NCBI GenBank assembly: GCA_001839685.1
Contig: MLAK01000014.1
Span: 34,698 to 46,205, forward strand
Source of the DNA: Tritrichomonas foetus
Taxonomy: Eukaryota; Parabasalia; Tritrichomonadida; Tritrichomonadidae
Length of the DNA stretch: 11,508 nt
Direction: 5' to 3'
Shown here: piece after piece, positions 1 to 7,036 of the stretch
Layout of the letters: each line of letters starts with the position of its first letter
Position numbering within the stretch: the stretch's first letter is position 1
Notes under the pieces: model-generated
What the model saw: the letters and a program-made list of their open reading frames with translations, nothing else
What the model was told of the DNA's origin: nothing
Database searches by the model: none
Translations under genes and position numbers: made by a program

Positions 1-25
1 AAAAAAAAAAAAAAAAAAAAAAAAA
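1..25. repeat. poly(A) homopolymer at window edge
   Basis: An uninterrupted run of 25 A residues opens the window and may continue beyond it. It lies about 135 bases beyond the 3' end of the minus-strand Vps39-like gene. It could be a simple homopolymer of this AT-rich genome, a remnant of a retroposed poly(A) tail, or an assembly-edge artefact. Nothing in the window decides between these. Confidence 0.7.
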
Positions 26-160
26 GATATTAATTACAATTGTTGATACCAAGAAAAAAACGGGAAAAATCAAGAAAGAAAGATAGAAAAATGAATAAAT
101 GAAAATAGAAAATAAATATTATACAAACTTTTTTATTAAAAAAAAATCAATAGAAAGAAA

Positions 161-2893
161 TCACTCATGATTAGGGTTACAGCCAGCATGTGCCACTGTT
201 GAATCTCCAAGTACGTAAAACACTGCATCACCGATAGTTTTTCCACACACAATGCATTTCAAGCCATGTGAAACAACAACTTTTCCAGATCTTAAAATTT
301 GAATCTGTTTTTCTTTTTCTTTAATTGTTGTATCCATTAAAGCATTTCGAAGCCTCAAACCTCTAATTGAGTTAATTCTTGGCATTGTTGCAAGATTGAA
401 GAAGTCTGTCAGTCTCTTCAGAGGAATTTCTTTCGGTATATTTTCAATAATGTTAACTGGGTTCAAATACAAAGCTTTTTCATTCAAAAGTGTAGTGATT
501 GATTCGACCAGGCTTTGATTATCATTTGCGTACGTTTGCTTCAATCTAAAGAACAACTTATTATATACATCACAACGGTCAGGATCGTTTCTATCATAAG
601 CAGTTTCACAGAAATTCAGAGCGATTTCAAAATCAACTTTATTTGAAACAACCAGTTCGATACACTTCTCGATACTTTCGGTTGTATTGATTTTCAATAA
701 AGCTGCCAATTTCTCTTCAAGGAAACTATCTGGAAGTTTCTGAATGACTTCTCGTGGTTCATAATAATCGCTTTCAGTTAATAATTGACGTAAAGATTCA
801 CGAGTTTGTCGAACTTCAGTATCTTCTTCTTTAGAGTTAATAGGAATGTATTTTCTTCCTTCACGTAATGCAAAATTGCTTCTAAGTTTGTCAATATATA
901 AATTAACAAGTTGTGAATGAACTGATGGACTTTTTGCTTGTAGTGTGAAAACAACGAAGTGTAGGAAAGCTGTTTTCATATCATTTTGAGCTTTTCCAAT
1001 ATCAGCTGAATCAATAATATCACAAACTCTTTCAATGTCAGATTTTTCTTCTTCTCCATGTAAAGAGGTTGCTTTTGTTGATAGATGATGCGAGCAGAAG
1101 AGTCCTGCAGCTTTCTTTGCACATTCATTGTCAGAAAGTTTCTTTTCTTTCTTGTAATGATCGAACACATCCTTTAAAACAGTGGGTGCCAATTTCAAGC
1201 AATTTTTAGAATTCGAAACATAACTAATTAATTGCTCATATGAACTTTCTTTTGCTGTTTTAATTGCAAGTTGGTGTTCATTGTATTGTTCGCAGAGAAG
1301 AAGAAGAGCTTCATAAGCTTGGCTTTCTTGTAAAGCTTTTGCAACAATGTGGAAAAAGAGTGGATGGCCTTTTTCGATGAAATCCTTTAATGGCATAAAA
1401 GCATTCTTTGTGTAAACTTCAGCTAAAATTGTATTATATATTTTAGCTTTAGTTGGTTGCTTTTCATATAACATTATATCTTCAATGTATTCTTTTAGAT
1501 AAGGAAAAGCTTTCAATTCTTCATCAATACGTTTGGAGCGGTCAGACAGCTTTTGAACAATTTCATTTTCAACTTCCTTAGCTTCTTCGATTTGAGATTT
1601 CAGTGTTTCAGGTGACAGCTTATCAATTGTTGGAATTTCTTTAATTTGTGCATGCTCGTATAACTCACGAATAGCGTTATTCAATTCAGATTCAGAAGCC
1701 TGTGGATCTCTAGTTAATAAATTATATAAAGTGGAAAGTTGGTTTCGATGAGTTTCTGCATCTTTTTTGGCGGACGTTTTTAATTCTTCTGTAGCAAGGC
1801 TAAAGCGTCCAATCAGTTCAAATGGATGTCTTCGTGAACGACGGAATGCATCAAAAGCATCTTTGAACTTCTTCTGAGAAAAGTTTGCGTCTGCCATCGA
1901 ACCATAAAGTTCTTCAAGTGGCATTCCCATAGACTTGTGCATTTCTATTGCAGCACTCCATTGTTTTGTTGCTTTCAAAAACGCAATATCTGTTTTTGGC
2001 GTGTATTTGATATGATAGATTTGTGAATCATTTGAGAGAATGGCAGAAAAATCATCACAAATGAACAAATTTGGATATCGCGCCTTAAATTGAAGTGGCA
2101 CAATGTTGTCTTTCAAAGAAGTGATTGTCAGAAAATACATCAAGTTTCGTTGTGATACTGCATAAACGTATGGAAGCTTAACTTGCAAAGCTAGAACATC
2201 TTCAGGGAACTTCACTTCTTCAGTAATTAATTTTCTGTTATCACTTAATTGAATTAATGTATTTTCTTGAACAGCAACAAAGGCGTTAACTCCGTCGATT
2301 GGCGTAACACATTTGAATCCACGAGGAACTGGTTCATTTGCTGTTAGTTTCAAGTCTATATTGTAAATTTTGTAATTTCTTTTATCATATATTAAAACGA
2401 GATTAGATGTTGCTAGAAGATCGTAGGCGCCTCTCATTTGATGAGGTGTTTGATTTTTGAGCTCGGCGACAATTGACGAGTCAATTTTTGTGTAGATTGT
2501 ATAAAGATAAAGATTCTGATTGTCGAAGAAAACAACGTATGGAGTTCTTGGCAAAACGGCGAAAAATTTAAACGTTCGATTGATTATAACGGCTGGCTGT
2601 GCTTTCGAAAAGTTTGTTTCATCGATCGCATAAACTTTGGAATCTGTCTGGATGATTAAAAGGGTGCGACTATTATAATATATCTGATTAATGCGAGTTA
2701 TATTTTCGTTTCCAGGGCTACGGGTGATCGCGCGATCTTGTGAACTGAGATGATGATGGAAACGATTTATTGCTTTTTTCGTTGCGACAAAAATAAATCC
2801 TTGCGTTCGAGCAAAACTAATTATTGGCCCATCGAGTGTTGCGCAATCATTTTTTGAAATTGTGAGCGATTGCTGCTTACTTAATGCATTCAT
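161..2893 (-). CDS. VPS39: Vps39/TRAP1-family vacuolar sorting protein (HOPS/CORVET subunit)
   Basis: This 910-residue protein belongs to the Vps39/Vam6-TGFBRAP1 (Vps3) family. These subunits of HOPS and CORVET complexes bind Rab GTPases and tether endosomes and vacuoles/lysosomes before fusion. Residues about 10-300 are beta-rich and look like the citron-homology propeller. Residues about 320-860 are an alpha-solenoid of clathrin-heavy-chain-type repeats. Within it, a segment around YYEPREVIQKLPDSFLEEK resembles the family's conserved block before the C-terminus. The protein ends in a compact zinc-binding module, C880-x2-C883 and H902-x2-C905, preceded by a basic coiled segment, as in Vps39. 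The length is close to animal VPS39 and TGFBRAP1 (about 860-890). Translation starts at an ATG complementary to 2891-2893 and stops at TGA. An AATAAA-like signal lies 24 bases beyond the stop (132-137). The family is clear; whether it is the Vps39 or the Vps3 paralogue is not. No perfect initiator motif was seen upstream. Confidence 0.87.
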   Translation of the reverse strand: MNALSKQQSLTISKNDCATLDGPIISFARTQGFIFVATKKAINRFHHHLSSQDRAITRSPGNENITRINQIYYNSRTLLIIQTDSKVYAIDETNFSKAQPAVIINRTFKFFAVLPRTPYVVFFDNQNLYLYTIYTKIDSSIVAELKNQTPHQMRGAYDLLATSNLVLIYDKRNYKIYNIDLKLTANEPVPRGFKCVTPIDGVNAFVAVQENTLIQLSDNRKLITEEVKFPEDVLALQVKLPYVYAVSQRNLMYFLTITSLKDNIVPLQFKARYPNLFICDDFSAILSNDSQIYHIKYTPKTDIAFLKATKQWSAAIEMHKSMGMPLEELYGSMADANFSQKKFKDAFDAFRRSRRHPFELIGRFSLATEELKTSAKKDAETHRNQLSTLYNLLTRDPQASESELNNAIRELYEHAQIKEIPTIDKLSPETLKSQIEEAKEVENEIVQKLSDRSKRIDEELKAFPYLKEYIEDIMLYEKQPTKAKIYNTILAEVYTKNAFMPLKDFIEKGHPLFFHIVAKALQESQAYEALLLLCEQYNEHQLAIKTAKESSYEQLISYVSNSKNCLKLAPTVLKDVFDHYKKEKKLSDNECAKKAAGLFCSHHLSTKATSLHGEEEKSDIERVCDIIDSADIGKAQNDMKTAFLHFVVFTLQAKSPSVHSQLVNLYIDKLRSNFALREGRKYIPINSKEEDTEVRQTRESLRQLLTESDYYEPREVIQKLPDSFLEEKLAALLKINTTESIEKCIELVVSNKVDFEIALNFCETAYDRNDPDRCDVYNKLFFRLKQTYANDNQSLVESITTLLNEKALYLNPVNIIENIPKEIPLKRLTDFFNLATMPRINSIRGLRLRNALMDTTIKEKEKQIQILRSGKVVVSHGLKCIVCGKTIGDAVFYVLGDSTVAHAGCNPNHE

Positions 2894-3209
2894 ATGTTAC
2901 TGTAAACAAACCTTTTCAATTCGAAAATCTTGATTGATTTCAATTTTCAAAAGATTCAGTTCACAAAACACAAAAAATCGACTTACTAAAAGACAATAAT
3001 ATATCATCTCATTAATTATATATTGATGAGTAATTTATAAATATCGAAAAATATGGCAATGAAGAAGATATCAAAAATCAACGCAGTTGAAAAAGAGTTT
3101 AAATCATTTGAAAAATTGGCAACCTGTTCTCTTCTTATCACTCACTCAAAATTATATATCATGTGTCATAACTCGTAAAGAAATATTTCGATAATATTTT
3201 AATTATTAA
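2894..3209. other. intergenic spacer with one small ORF
   Basis: This AT-rich spacer holds the promoter side of the minus-strand Vps39-like gene. The only coding candidate is a 41-codon ATG-initiated plus-strand ORF at 3053-3178 beginning MAMKKISKINAVEKEF. It has balanced composition but no family I recognise. It sits just before the ankyrin relic, in a different frame from the first relic block, so it could be what is left of that gene's 5' end or could be chance. No tRNA or other RNA gene was seen. Confidence 0.3.
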
Positions 3210-3656
3210 GGAAATATTAATTATGTCAAGCTAGTATTAAAACAGTCAAATATTGATCTATATTCACAAGATAAAAGTATGCTTTTAATAATAATAATAA
3301 AAATATGAACCATCATCAAATGGAATTTACAAATAATGTTTATTTTACACCATTTTATACCGCTTGTAAGAAAGGCAATTATGATATTGGAGACCTTTTC
3401 CAACAACAAACCAATTTAGATATTCATTCAACACATCTCATTCTTTATGTATTCAAAATTTTAAATAGATGTTCTATGGGTAATTTCTTCATAATATTAA
3501 TCGAAAAGTCCTTCATCTAGCAGTCAATAACCGTTATTTTCTGACCATTAAGTTTGTATTGGAACAATCTTGAAGCGCCAATTCCCAGATTAATAAATTA
3601 CCTAGTTTCACAATGAATTGATTGGCCTCAAAGGAGACAATTATACACCTGAGCAT
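3210..3656 (+). pseudogene. decayed ankyrin-repeat gene remnant
   Basis: Ankyrin-repeat signatures appear in order in all three forward frames, separated by frameshifts and stops. Positions 3210-3302 read GNINYVKLVLKQSNIDLYSQ, the second half of a repeat. Positions 3305-3520 include TPFYTACKKGNYDIGDLFQ, a TPLHxACxxGN-type repeat, followed by residues like a degenerated DIN ending. Positions 3502-3570 read VLHLAVNNRYFLTIKFVLEQ, a near-perfect ankyrin helix pair, and the frame ends at TGA 3571. Positions 3609-3656 read GLKGDNYTPEH and then TAA, matching the start of another repeat. Ankyrin proteins are a very large family in trichomonads and mediate protein-protein contacts. Here at least three indels and several stops break the frame, so I call it a pseudogene. 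The ATG at 3305 is a fortuitous start inside the relic. Sequencing error is unlikely to account for so many lesions in about 450 bases. Confidence 0.8.
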
Positions 3657-3804
3657 TAATATTTCCCTTGAAATCTCATTCTTATTCTATGACTCGTACA
3701 TTTTATTCTAAAAAATAGTAAATGAATAAATAGAAAAATATAATTAACGATATGTACATTTATTTGTAAAACATTAACTTATAAAACAATTCACGTGACG
3801 GTCC

Positions 3805-4980
3805 TTAATCATTTGTTACAATATTCATCATAACTCTTCCTTTAATACCTTGATCAGCAAGTGTCTGGTGTGGTAAAAGATTGCCATGTCCTGGAACTTG
3901 AAGTTGAAAATTATCAAAAAAGAGCTTTTCATCATCTGGGTCATCAATTGTTTGACCCGCTACCCAAGCATAAACAGACTCACCTAAATCATTTGGATCA
4001 AATTTTCTCATTAATCTTTCATTATGCATGAAAATTGCAACAGTTGTACCATTCTGTGGTTCTGGTTTTAATGAGTAATATTTCGAAACAACTTCACCAA
4101 CTTTTCTGTTGTATTCTTCTTGTTCAATTTGCTGTTGGTTTTCTTCATAGTGTTTTGAAAGATTATTTTCCATTTCTTTTTGAAAAGCTTCTTCACAGCA
4201 TTTGTTATATTCCATTGTCTGTTCATCAAATAGGCGCTGGTCTTCGTTCATTGGAACTCTAGCATTTTTAGGATTTTCTTTATAAACATACGAATAGCTT
4301 GAAGAACTATGCATTTGATTTTCACCTCCAAAATGATTCACACTCATGTTAGAATCTTGATATTGGCAAGAATCTTGATTTTGATATTGATTAGAATATT
4401 GAGTTTGATCTTGATTAGAATATTGAGTTTGATCTTGATGCTGGTAGGTGTTGAAATTTGGTTCTGAATTATATTGAGGATTCTGATACCAATTATCATA
4501 GTTGGTGTTGATATCTTCATTTTGATGATCAAAATTGCTTTGATCTTTCATTGATTCCATCATCGCCATTTGCAGGGCTGTTTCTTCATCCATTTGTTGA
4601 TATTGCGAATAATCCTGGTAACCTTCATTTGGCTGGTATTGCGTTTGCTGTCTTGGCTGATAAGCCGGGTCGATTCCTGACGATGATGCAATGAGCGGTT
4701 CTCTTCTTGAGTTTCTCATCTTCTTTTCTTGCTCAGCTGCGTGCTTAGCAGATATGTAACGGTATTGTGTATCGCATGGATTGTTATAATTATTCAACGT
4801 TTCGTTTGGATGTGATAAAATGAATTGAAGGATTTTTTGGAATTCAATTTCTGGCATCATGCATAATTGATGTCTTGATATTCCATGTTGAAGGAATAGG
4901 TTTTCGTAACTGTTTCTTGAACTCATTGAAAGAAAATGAGGTAAAAAATTTGAATTGTGGCCATTTATCAAAGGAAACAT
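3805..4980 (-). CDS. UBX-domain protein with ubiquitin-interacting motif (Cdc48/p97 cofactor)
   Basis: This is a 391-residue protein if read from the first ATG. Residues 305-389 form a UBX domain: the strand-turn-strand TTVAIFMHNERLMRKFDPND and the following helix ESVYAWV match the family. UBX proteins dock on the N-domain of the AAA ATPase Cdc48/p97 and direct ubiquitinated clients to it. Residues 130-145 (MDEETALQMAMMESMK) fit a ubiquitin-interacting motif, so the protein probably links ubiquitin to Cdc48, as UBXN7/Ubx5 does, but no UAS thioredoxin-like domain is seen. Residues 105-215 are rich in Q, N, Y and D with a short tandem repeat. Residues 245-300 are a charged coiled-coil candidate. 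The loop that normally carries the p97-contact FPR reads VPG (residues 362-364). A perfect TCATTT initiator lies inside the reading frame just before Met19 (ATG at 4924-4926), so the true protein may have 373 residues. Stop is TAA; an AATAAA signal lies at 3759-3764. Confidence 0.85.
   Translation of the reverse strand: MFPLINGHNSNFLPHFLSMSSRNSYENLFLQHGISRHQLCMMPEIEFQKILQFILSHPNETLNNYNNPCDTQYRYISAKHAAEQEKKMRNSRREPLIASSSGIDPAYQPRQQTQYQPNEGYQDYSQYQQMDEETALQMAMMESMKDQSNFDHQNEDINTNYDNWYQNPQYNSEPNFNTYQHQDQTQYSNQDQTQYSNQYQNQDSCQYQDSNMSVNHFGGENQMHSSSSYSYVYKENPKNARVPMNEDQRLFDEQTMEYNKCCEEAFQKEMENNLSKHYEENQQQIEQEEYNRKVGEVVSKYYSLKPEPQNGTTVAIFMHNERLMRKFDPNDLGESVYAWVAGQTIDDPDDEKLFFDNFQLQVPGHGNLLPHQTLADQGIKGRVMMNIVTND
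4387..4437 (-). repeat. 24-bp in-frame tandem duplication in the UBX gene
   Basis: Two perfect 24-base copies (4390-4413 and 4414-4437) stand head to tail, with three further matching bases on the left. They encode the octamer DQTQYSNQ twice, around residues 182-197 of the UBX protein, inside its Q/N/Y-rich linker. The unit length is a multiple of three, so expansion or contraction keeps the frame. Confidence 0.9.
4934..4939 (-). promoter_or_regulatory. candidate initiator (TCATTT) supporting a shorter UBX start
   Basis: Read on the minus strand this is TCATTT, a perfect match to the trichomonad initiator TCA(+1)[C/T]T[A/T]. Its +1 base (complement of 4937) lies 11 bases before the ATG at 4924-4926, the spacing expected for the very short trichomonad 5' leaders. 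No comparable motif lies just upstream of the longer ORF's ATG at 4978-4980. In an AT-rich genome this hexamer also occurs by chance. Confidence 0.4.
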
Positions 4981-5247
4981 AATTCTTCACAAATATTTGG
5001 TCGGCCACTTACAAATATTTATTAACATTGAATAAGGCCTTTAGAAATTGTAAGAAAATAGATAAGACATCATGTATTTCAATATACACGACCAAATTTT
5101 ATGCGAAATTTGAAAAGAAATAATAATCTCCTTTCTAGGTGGCAGTTTTCTTTAGAATTTACGGCTGAATAAAAATAGAAAATGGAATCTTTTTCTAAAG
5201 AATTGTACGTTACCAAATTTTGATAAAATCTTCCTCGAATCAGAGAA
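4981..5247. promoter_or_regulatory. divergent promoter region with a direct repeat
   Basis: This 267-base spacer separates the divergently transcribed UBX and basic-protein genes and must hold both promoters. It contains a perfect direct repeat, ACAAATATTT, at 4989-4998 and 5011-5020, spaced 22 bases apart (about two helical turns). Each copy has the self-complementary core AAATATTT. A relaxed initiator-like TCAGA precedes the plus-strand ATG at 5248. No reading frame here looks coding. Confidence 0.35.
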
Positions 5248-5778
5248 ATGTCTTCTAAATTAGCTCCAAAGAGAAAAATACAATCAGCTCGAAACTGGAC
5301 ACCAGGTGTATCGGACTTTATCAGAAAGCCAATGAAATTTGACGAGTTTGTCGATGAAAATTTCGAGATAAAACAAAAACAATATCCACAAACCTCTCGA
5401 ACTCGCAAAAGAGGAGATGTCGATGGAAGCGTTGATAGATATGATACTTATAAGAAAGCGTTTGATGCTAAGCAGAGGGTTCGTGCTTCCCAAATTCAAA
5501 AATATCAAGATCAATGTGAAAAAACGGAAAGAAGAATGCAAAAAGTGAGAACACCAAGATGTATTACTAAGCAAAGGGAAATCACATCTGTTCCAGTCAA
5601 ACACATGAAAGATCGTCACCTGATCGAGCACATCGTGGCTCAAAGGAATGACGACTACATGGAGGTTTCGGAATATATTCCACAAGGATATGTTGCTGAT
5701 CTTGGTGCATTAAGAAAACTTCCACCAGACAACAAAACTTATGTGAAAACGAAGAAAAGAATTTATTATTGGGGATGA
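5248..5778 (+). CDS. uncharacterised small basic protein
   Basis: This 176-residue protein belongs to no family I can name. It is strongly basic and hydrophilic, with no signal peptide and no membrane segment. Residues 1-17 are rich in K and R. Residues 22-45 form a mixed segment with FIRKPMKFDEFVDENFE. Residues 68-103 (KAFDAKQRVRASQIQKYQDQ onward) are a likely charged helix or short coiled coil. The C-terminus is distinctive: GYVADLGALRKLPPDNKTY and then a basic aromatic end (RIYYWG). The ATG at 5248 is the first in the frame and follows TCAGAGAA; the stop is TGA, and a stem-loop begins seven bases later. It diverges from the UBX gene and converges with the TRIC-like gene. Its character would suit a cytoskeletal, axonemal or nucleic-acid-binding protein, but that is a guess. 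The balanced composition and the absence of repeats support a real gene. Confidence 0.7.
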   Translation: MSSKLAPKRKIQSARNWTPGVSDFIRKPMKFDEFVDENFEIKQKQYPQTSRTRKRGDVDGSVDRYDTYKKAFDAKQRVRASQIQKYQDQCEKTERRMQKVRTPRCITKQREITSVPVKHMKDRHLIEHIVAQRNDDYMEVSEYIPQGYVADLGALRKLPPDNKTYVKTKKRIYYWG

Positions 5779-5785
5779 AAATGAG

Positions 5786-5810
5786 TCACTACTATTTAAT
5801 TTAGTGGTGA
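5786..5810 (+). other. 3' stem-loop after the basic-protein gene
   Basis: TCACTACTA (5786-5794) and TAGTGGTGA (5802-5810) form a nine-pair stem with one G-U pair in the transcript, closing a seven-base loop. It starts seven bases after the TGA stop, so it would sit in the 3' UTR. It could influence 3' processing or stability. It does not match the histone 3' hairpin. Confidence 0.45.
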
Positions 5811-5941
5811 GTCATGCATTATGTTTTTTATTTTTGCTCCTAAACTAAGTACTTATCTCTAATCTTTTTTGATTCTTTATCTTTAGATCTCATCTTCTCG
5901 AACATAATAATGTTCAAATCTTATTCAGTTATTTGTTATAC

Positions 5942-6121
5942 AAAAGAAATTCTACGAACAATAGAAATGTTACAAACAAAAGAAATGCTACTATCAAAAG
6001 AAATGCTACTATCAAAAGAAATGCTACTATCAAAAGAAATGCTACTATCAAAAGAAATGTTACAAAACAAAAGAAATGTTAAAAAACAGATGAAATGCTA
6101 CTAACAAAAGAAATGTTACTT
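5942..6121. repeat. 18-bp minisatellite between convergent genes
   Basis: There are about ten tandem units of an 18-base consensus, AAAAGAAATGCTACTATC. Units at 5978-5995, 5996-6013, 6014-6031 and 6032-6049 are identical. Flanking units at 5942, 5960 and 6088 diverge by substitution, and two units (6050-6068 and 6069-6087) are 19 bases long. A partial unit begins at 6106 and degraded copies may continue to about 6162. One frame reads a KEMLLS repeat, but the 19-base units shift that frame and there is no conserved protein around it, so I treat it as non-coding. Identical units in the centre and decayed ones at the edges are typical of an array that turns over by slippage or unequal exchange. 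Confidence 0.93.
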
Positions 6122-6240
6122 AATAAATGCGAAACATGTCTCATTAAAATGTTATTAACAAAAGATTTTTAAAAAATCTAATTTATTTCATATAATTTAT
6201 ATTGGAGTTTAATAAACAATATTAGGAAAAAAAAAACAAT

Positions 6241-7035
6241 TCATTCAGACATATTTTCGGTATCACTTTCTGGTGCACTTCTTCGAATTGGAGTTGGTGG
6301 AGGGCAAGGCAAACTTTGTTTCTCTTCAAAACCAAGAATAGCAGACGCATTGAACAATCCCAAAGCAAAAGATAAGACCAGTGCTGTAATGTGAATGGAA
6401 TATTTGCCGATATATTTCGACATCGAATTTTCATATGTTGTGATCCAAAACAGTAGGGTAAATATGCAAGTACGAAATATTGTGACACCATTAGACATTT
6501 TTGTTTCAGCGCCACCTAAAATTGGTCGAAAGAATAGTTCAATCAGTTGATCAGATATCGTAAATACGATAGCTATTGGTAAAAGACGTAACGGATCGAT
6601 ATTCTTTACAGTTCTAAGAATAAGGGTGAAAAATCTGGTTTGGTGAGCACCTTGGAGAAAGCCGATGAAATAATATAAAATATTGATTATTTGATAAACG
6701 ATATTGTAAGGGCTTAAGAATACAGCCAAATATATTCCGATAAATATGACAAGTGTGACTGGATTATGAACGACTGGTGATAATTTGTGGAAAAGATAAG
6801 CAAATATTTCTCGAGGCGCAAAAGTCATTGCTGAACACAGTAGGAAATTCCGAATATATAAAGAAATTGTTCGTTTCTTTTTTAAACATGATCGGTGTAC
6901 AACATAACATGACCAAATTGCTTGAAGACAAAACCAAAAAGGAAATTGTGGCGTACCATAGATTAATTTGTATAGTTCAATATATCCTTCTTCTTTGAAA
7001 TGCTGTAATTTTGGAAGAAATTGTTCGAATATCAT
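6241..7035 (-). CDS. TRIC-like trimeric intracellular cation channel (seven-helix membrane protein)
   Basis: This 264-residue polytopic protein has hydrophobic segments at about 30-47, 58-75, 92-108, 112-128, 148-166, 184-200 and 212-232, then a polar proline-rich tail (PCPPPTPIRR onward). Seven helices and this length suit the TRIC/TMEM38 family of intracellular K+ channels, which balance charge during Ca2+ release from the ER. The stretch NPVTLVIFIGIYLAVFLSPY followed by NIVYQ lines up with the TRIC segment after its second helix (Asn, then aromatic residues, then a Pro before the lipid-binding loop). The helix order and spacing agree downstream. Conserved glycine pairs are weak, so the assignment is a remote-homology inference. 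Start: the reading frame is open to about 7050, but the first ATG is at 7033-7035, directly preceded by TCATTT (7037-7042). Stop is TGA. It converges with the basic-protein gene across the minisatellite. An alternative is an unrelated seven-helix ER protein. Confidence 0.6.
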   Translation of the reverse strand: MIFEQFLPKLQHFKEEGYIELYKLIYGTPQFPFWFCLQAIWSCYVVHRSCLKKKRTISLYIRNFLLCSAMTFAPREIFAYLFHKLSPVVHNPVTLVIFIGIYLAVFLSPYNIVYQIINILYYFIGFLQGAHQTRFFTLILRTVKNIDPLRLLPIAIVFTISDQLIELFFRPILGGAETKMSNGVTIFRTCIFTLLFWITTYENSMSKYIGKYSIHITALVLSFALGLFNASAILGFEEKQSLPCPPPTPIRRSAPESDTENMSE

Positions 7036-7036
7036 G

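Noticed and set aside
3221..3409. 62-residue minus-strand ORF
   Set aside because: It is antisense to the ankyrin relic, Ile-rich from an ATA run, with no support.
5079..5685. Minus-strand ORFs of 109 and 133 residues opposite the basic-protein gene
   Set aside because: Both overlap the plus-strand gene or its leader, have shadow-type composition (Phe, Ser, Leu) and no recognisable domain.
5910..6104. 64-residue plus-strand ORF with KEMLLS repeats
   Set aside because: It is a translation of the 18-bp minisatellite. The 19-base units break the periodic frame and the flanks show no protein features.
6032..6162. Possible CRISPR-like array
   Set aside because: The units are contiguous with no variable spacers between them, so this is a minisatellite.
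6222..6515. 97-residue minus-strand ORF in another frame of the TRIC-like gene
   Set aside because: It lies inside the channel gene and beyond its stop; the seven-helix frame is far more coherent.
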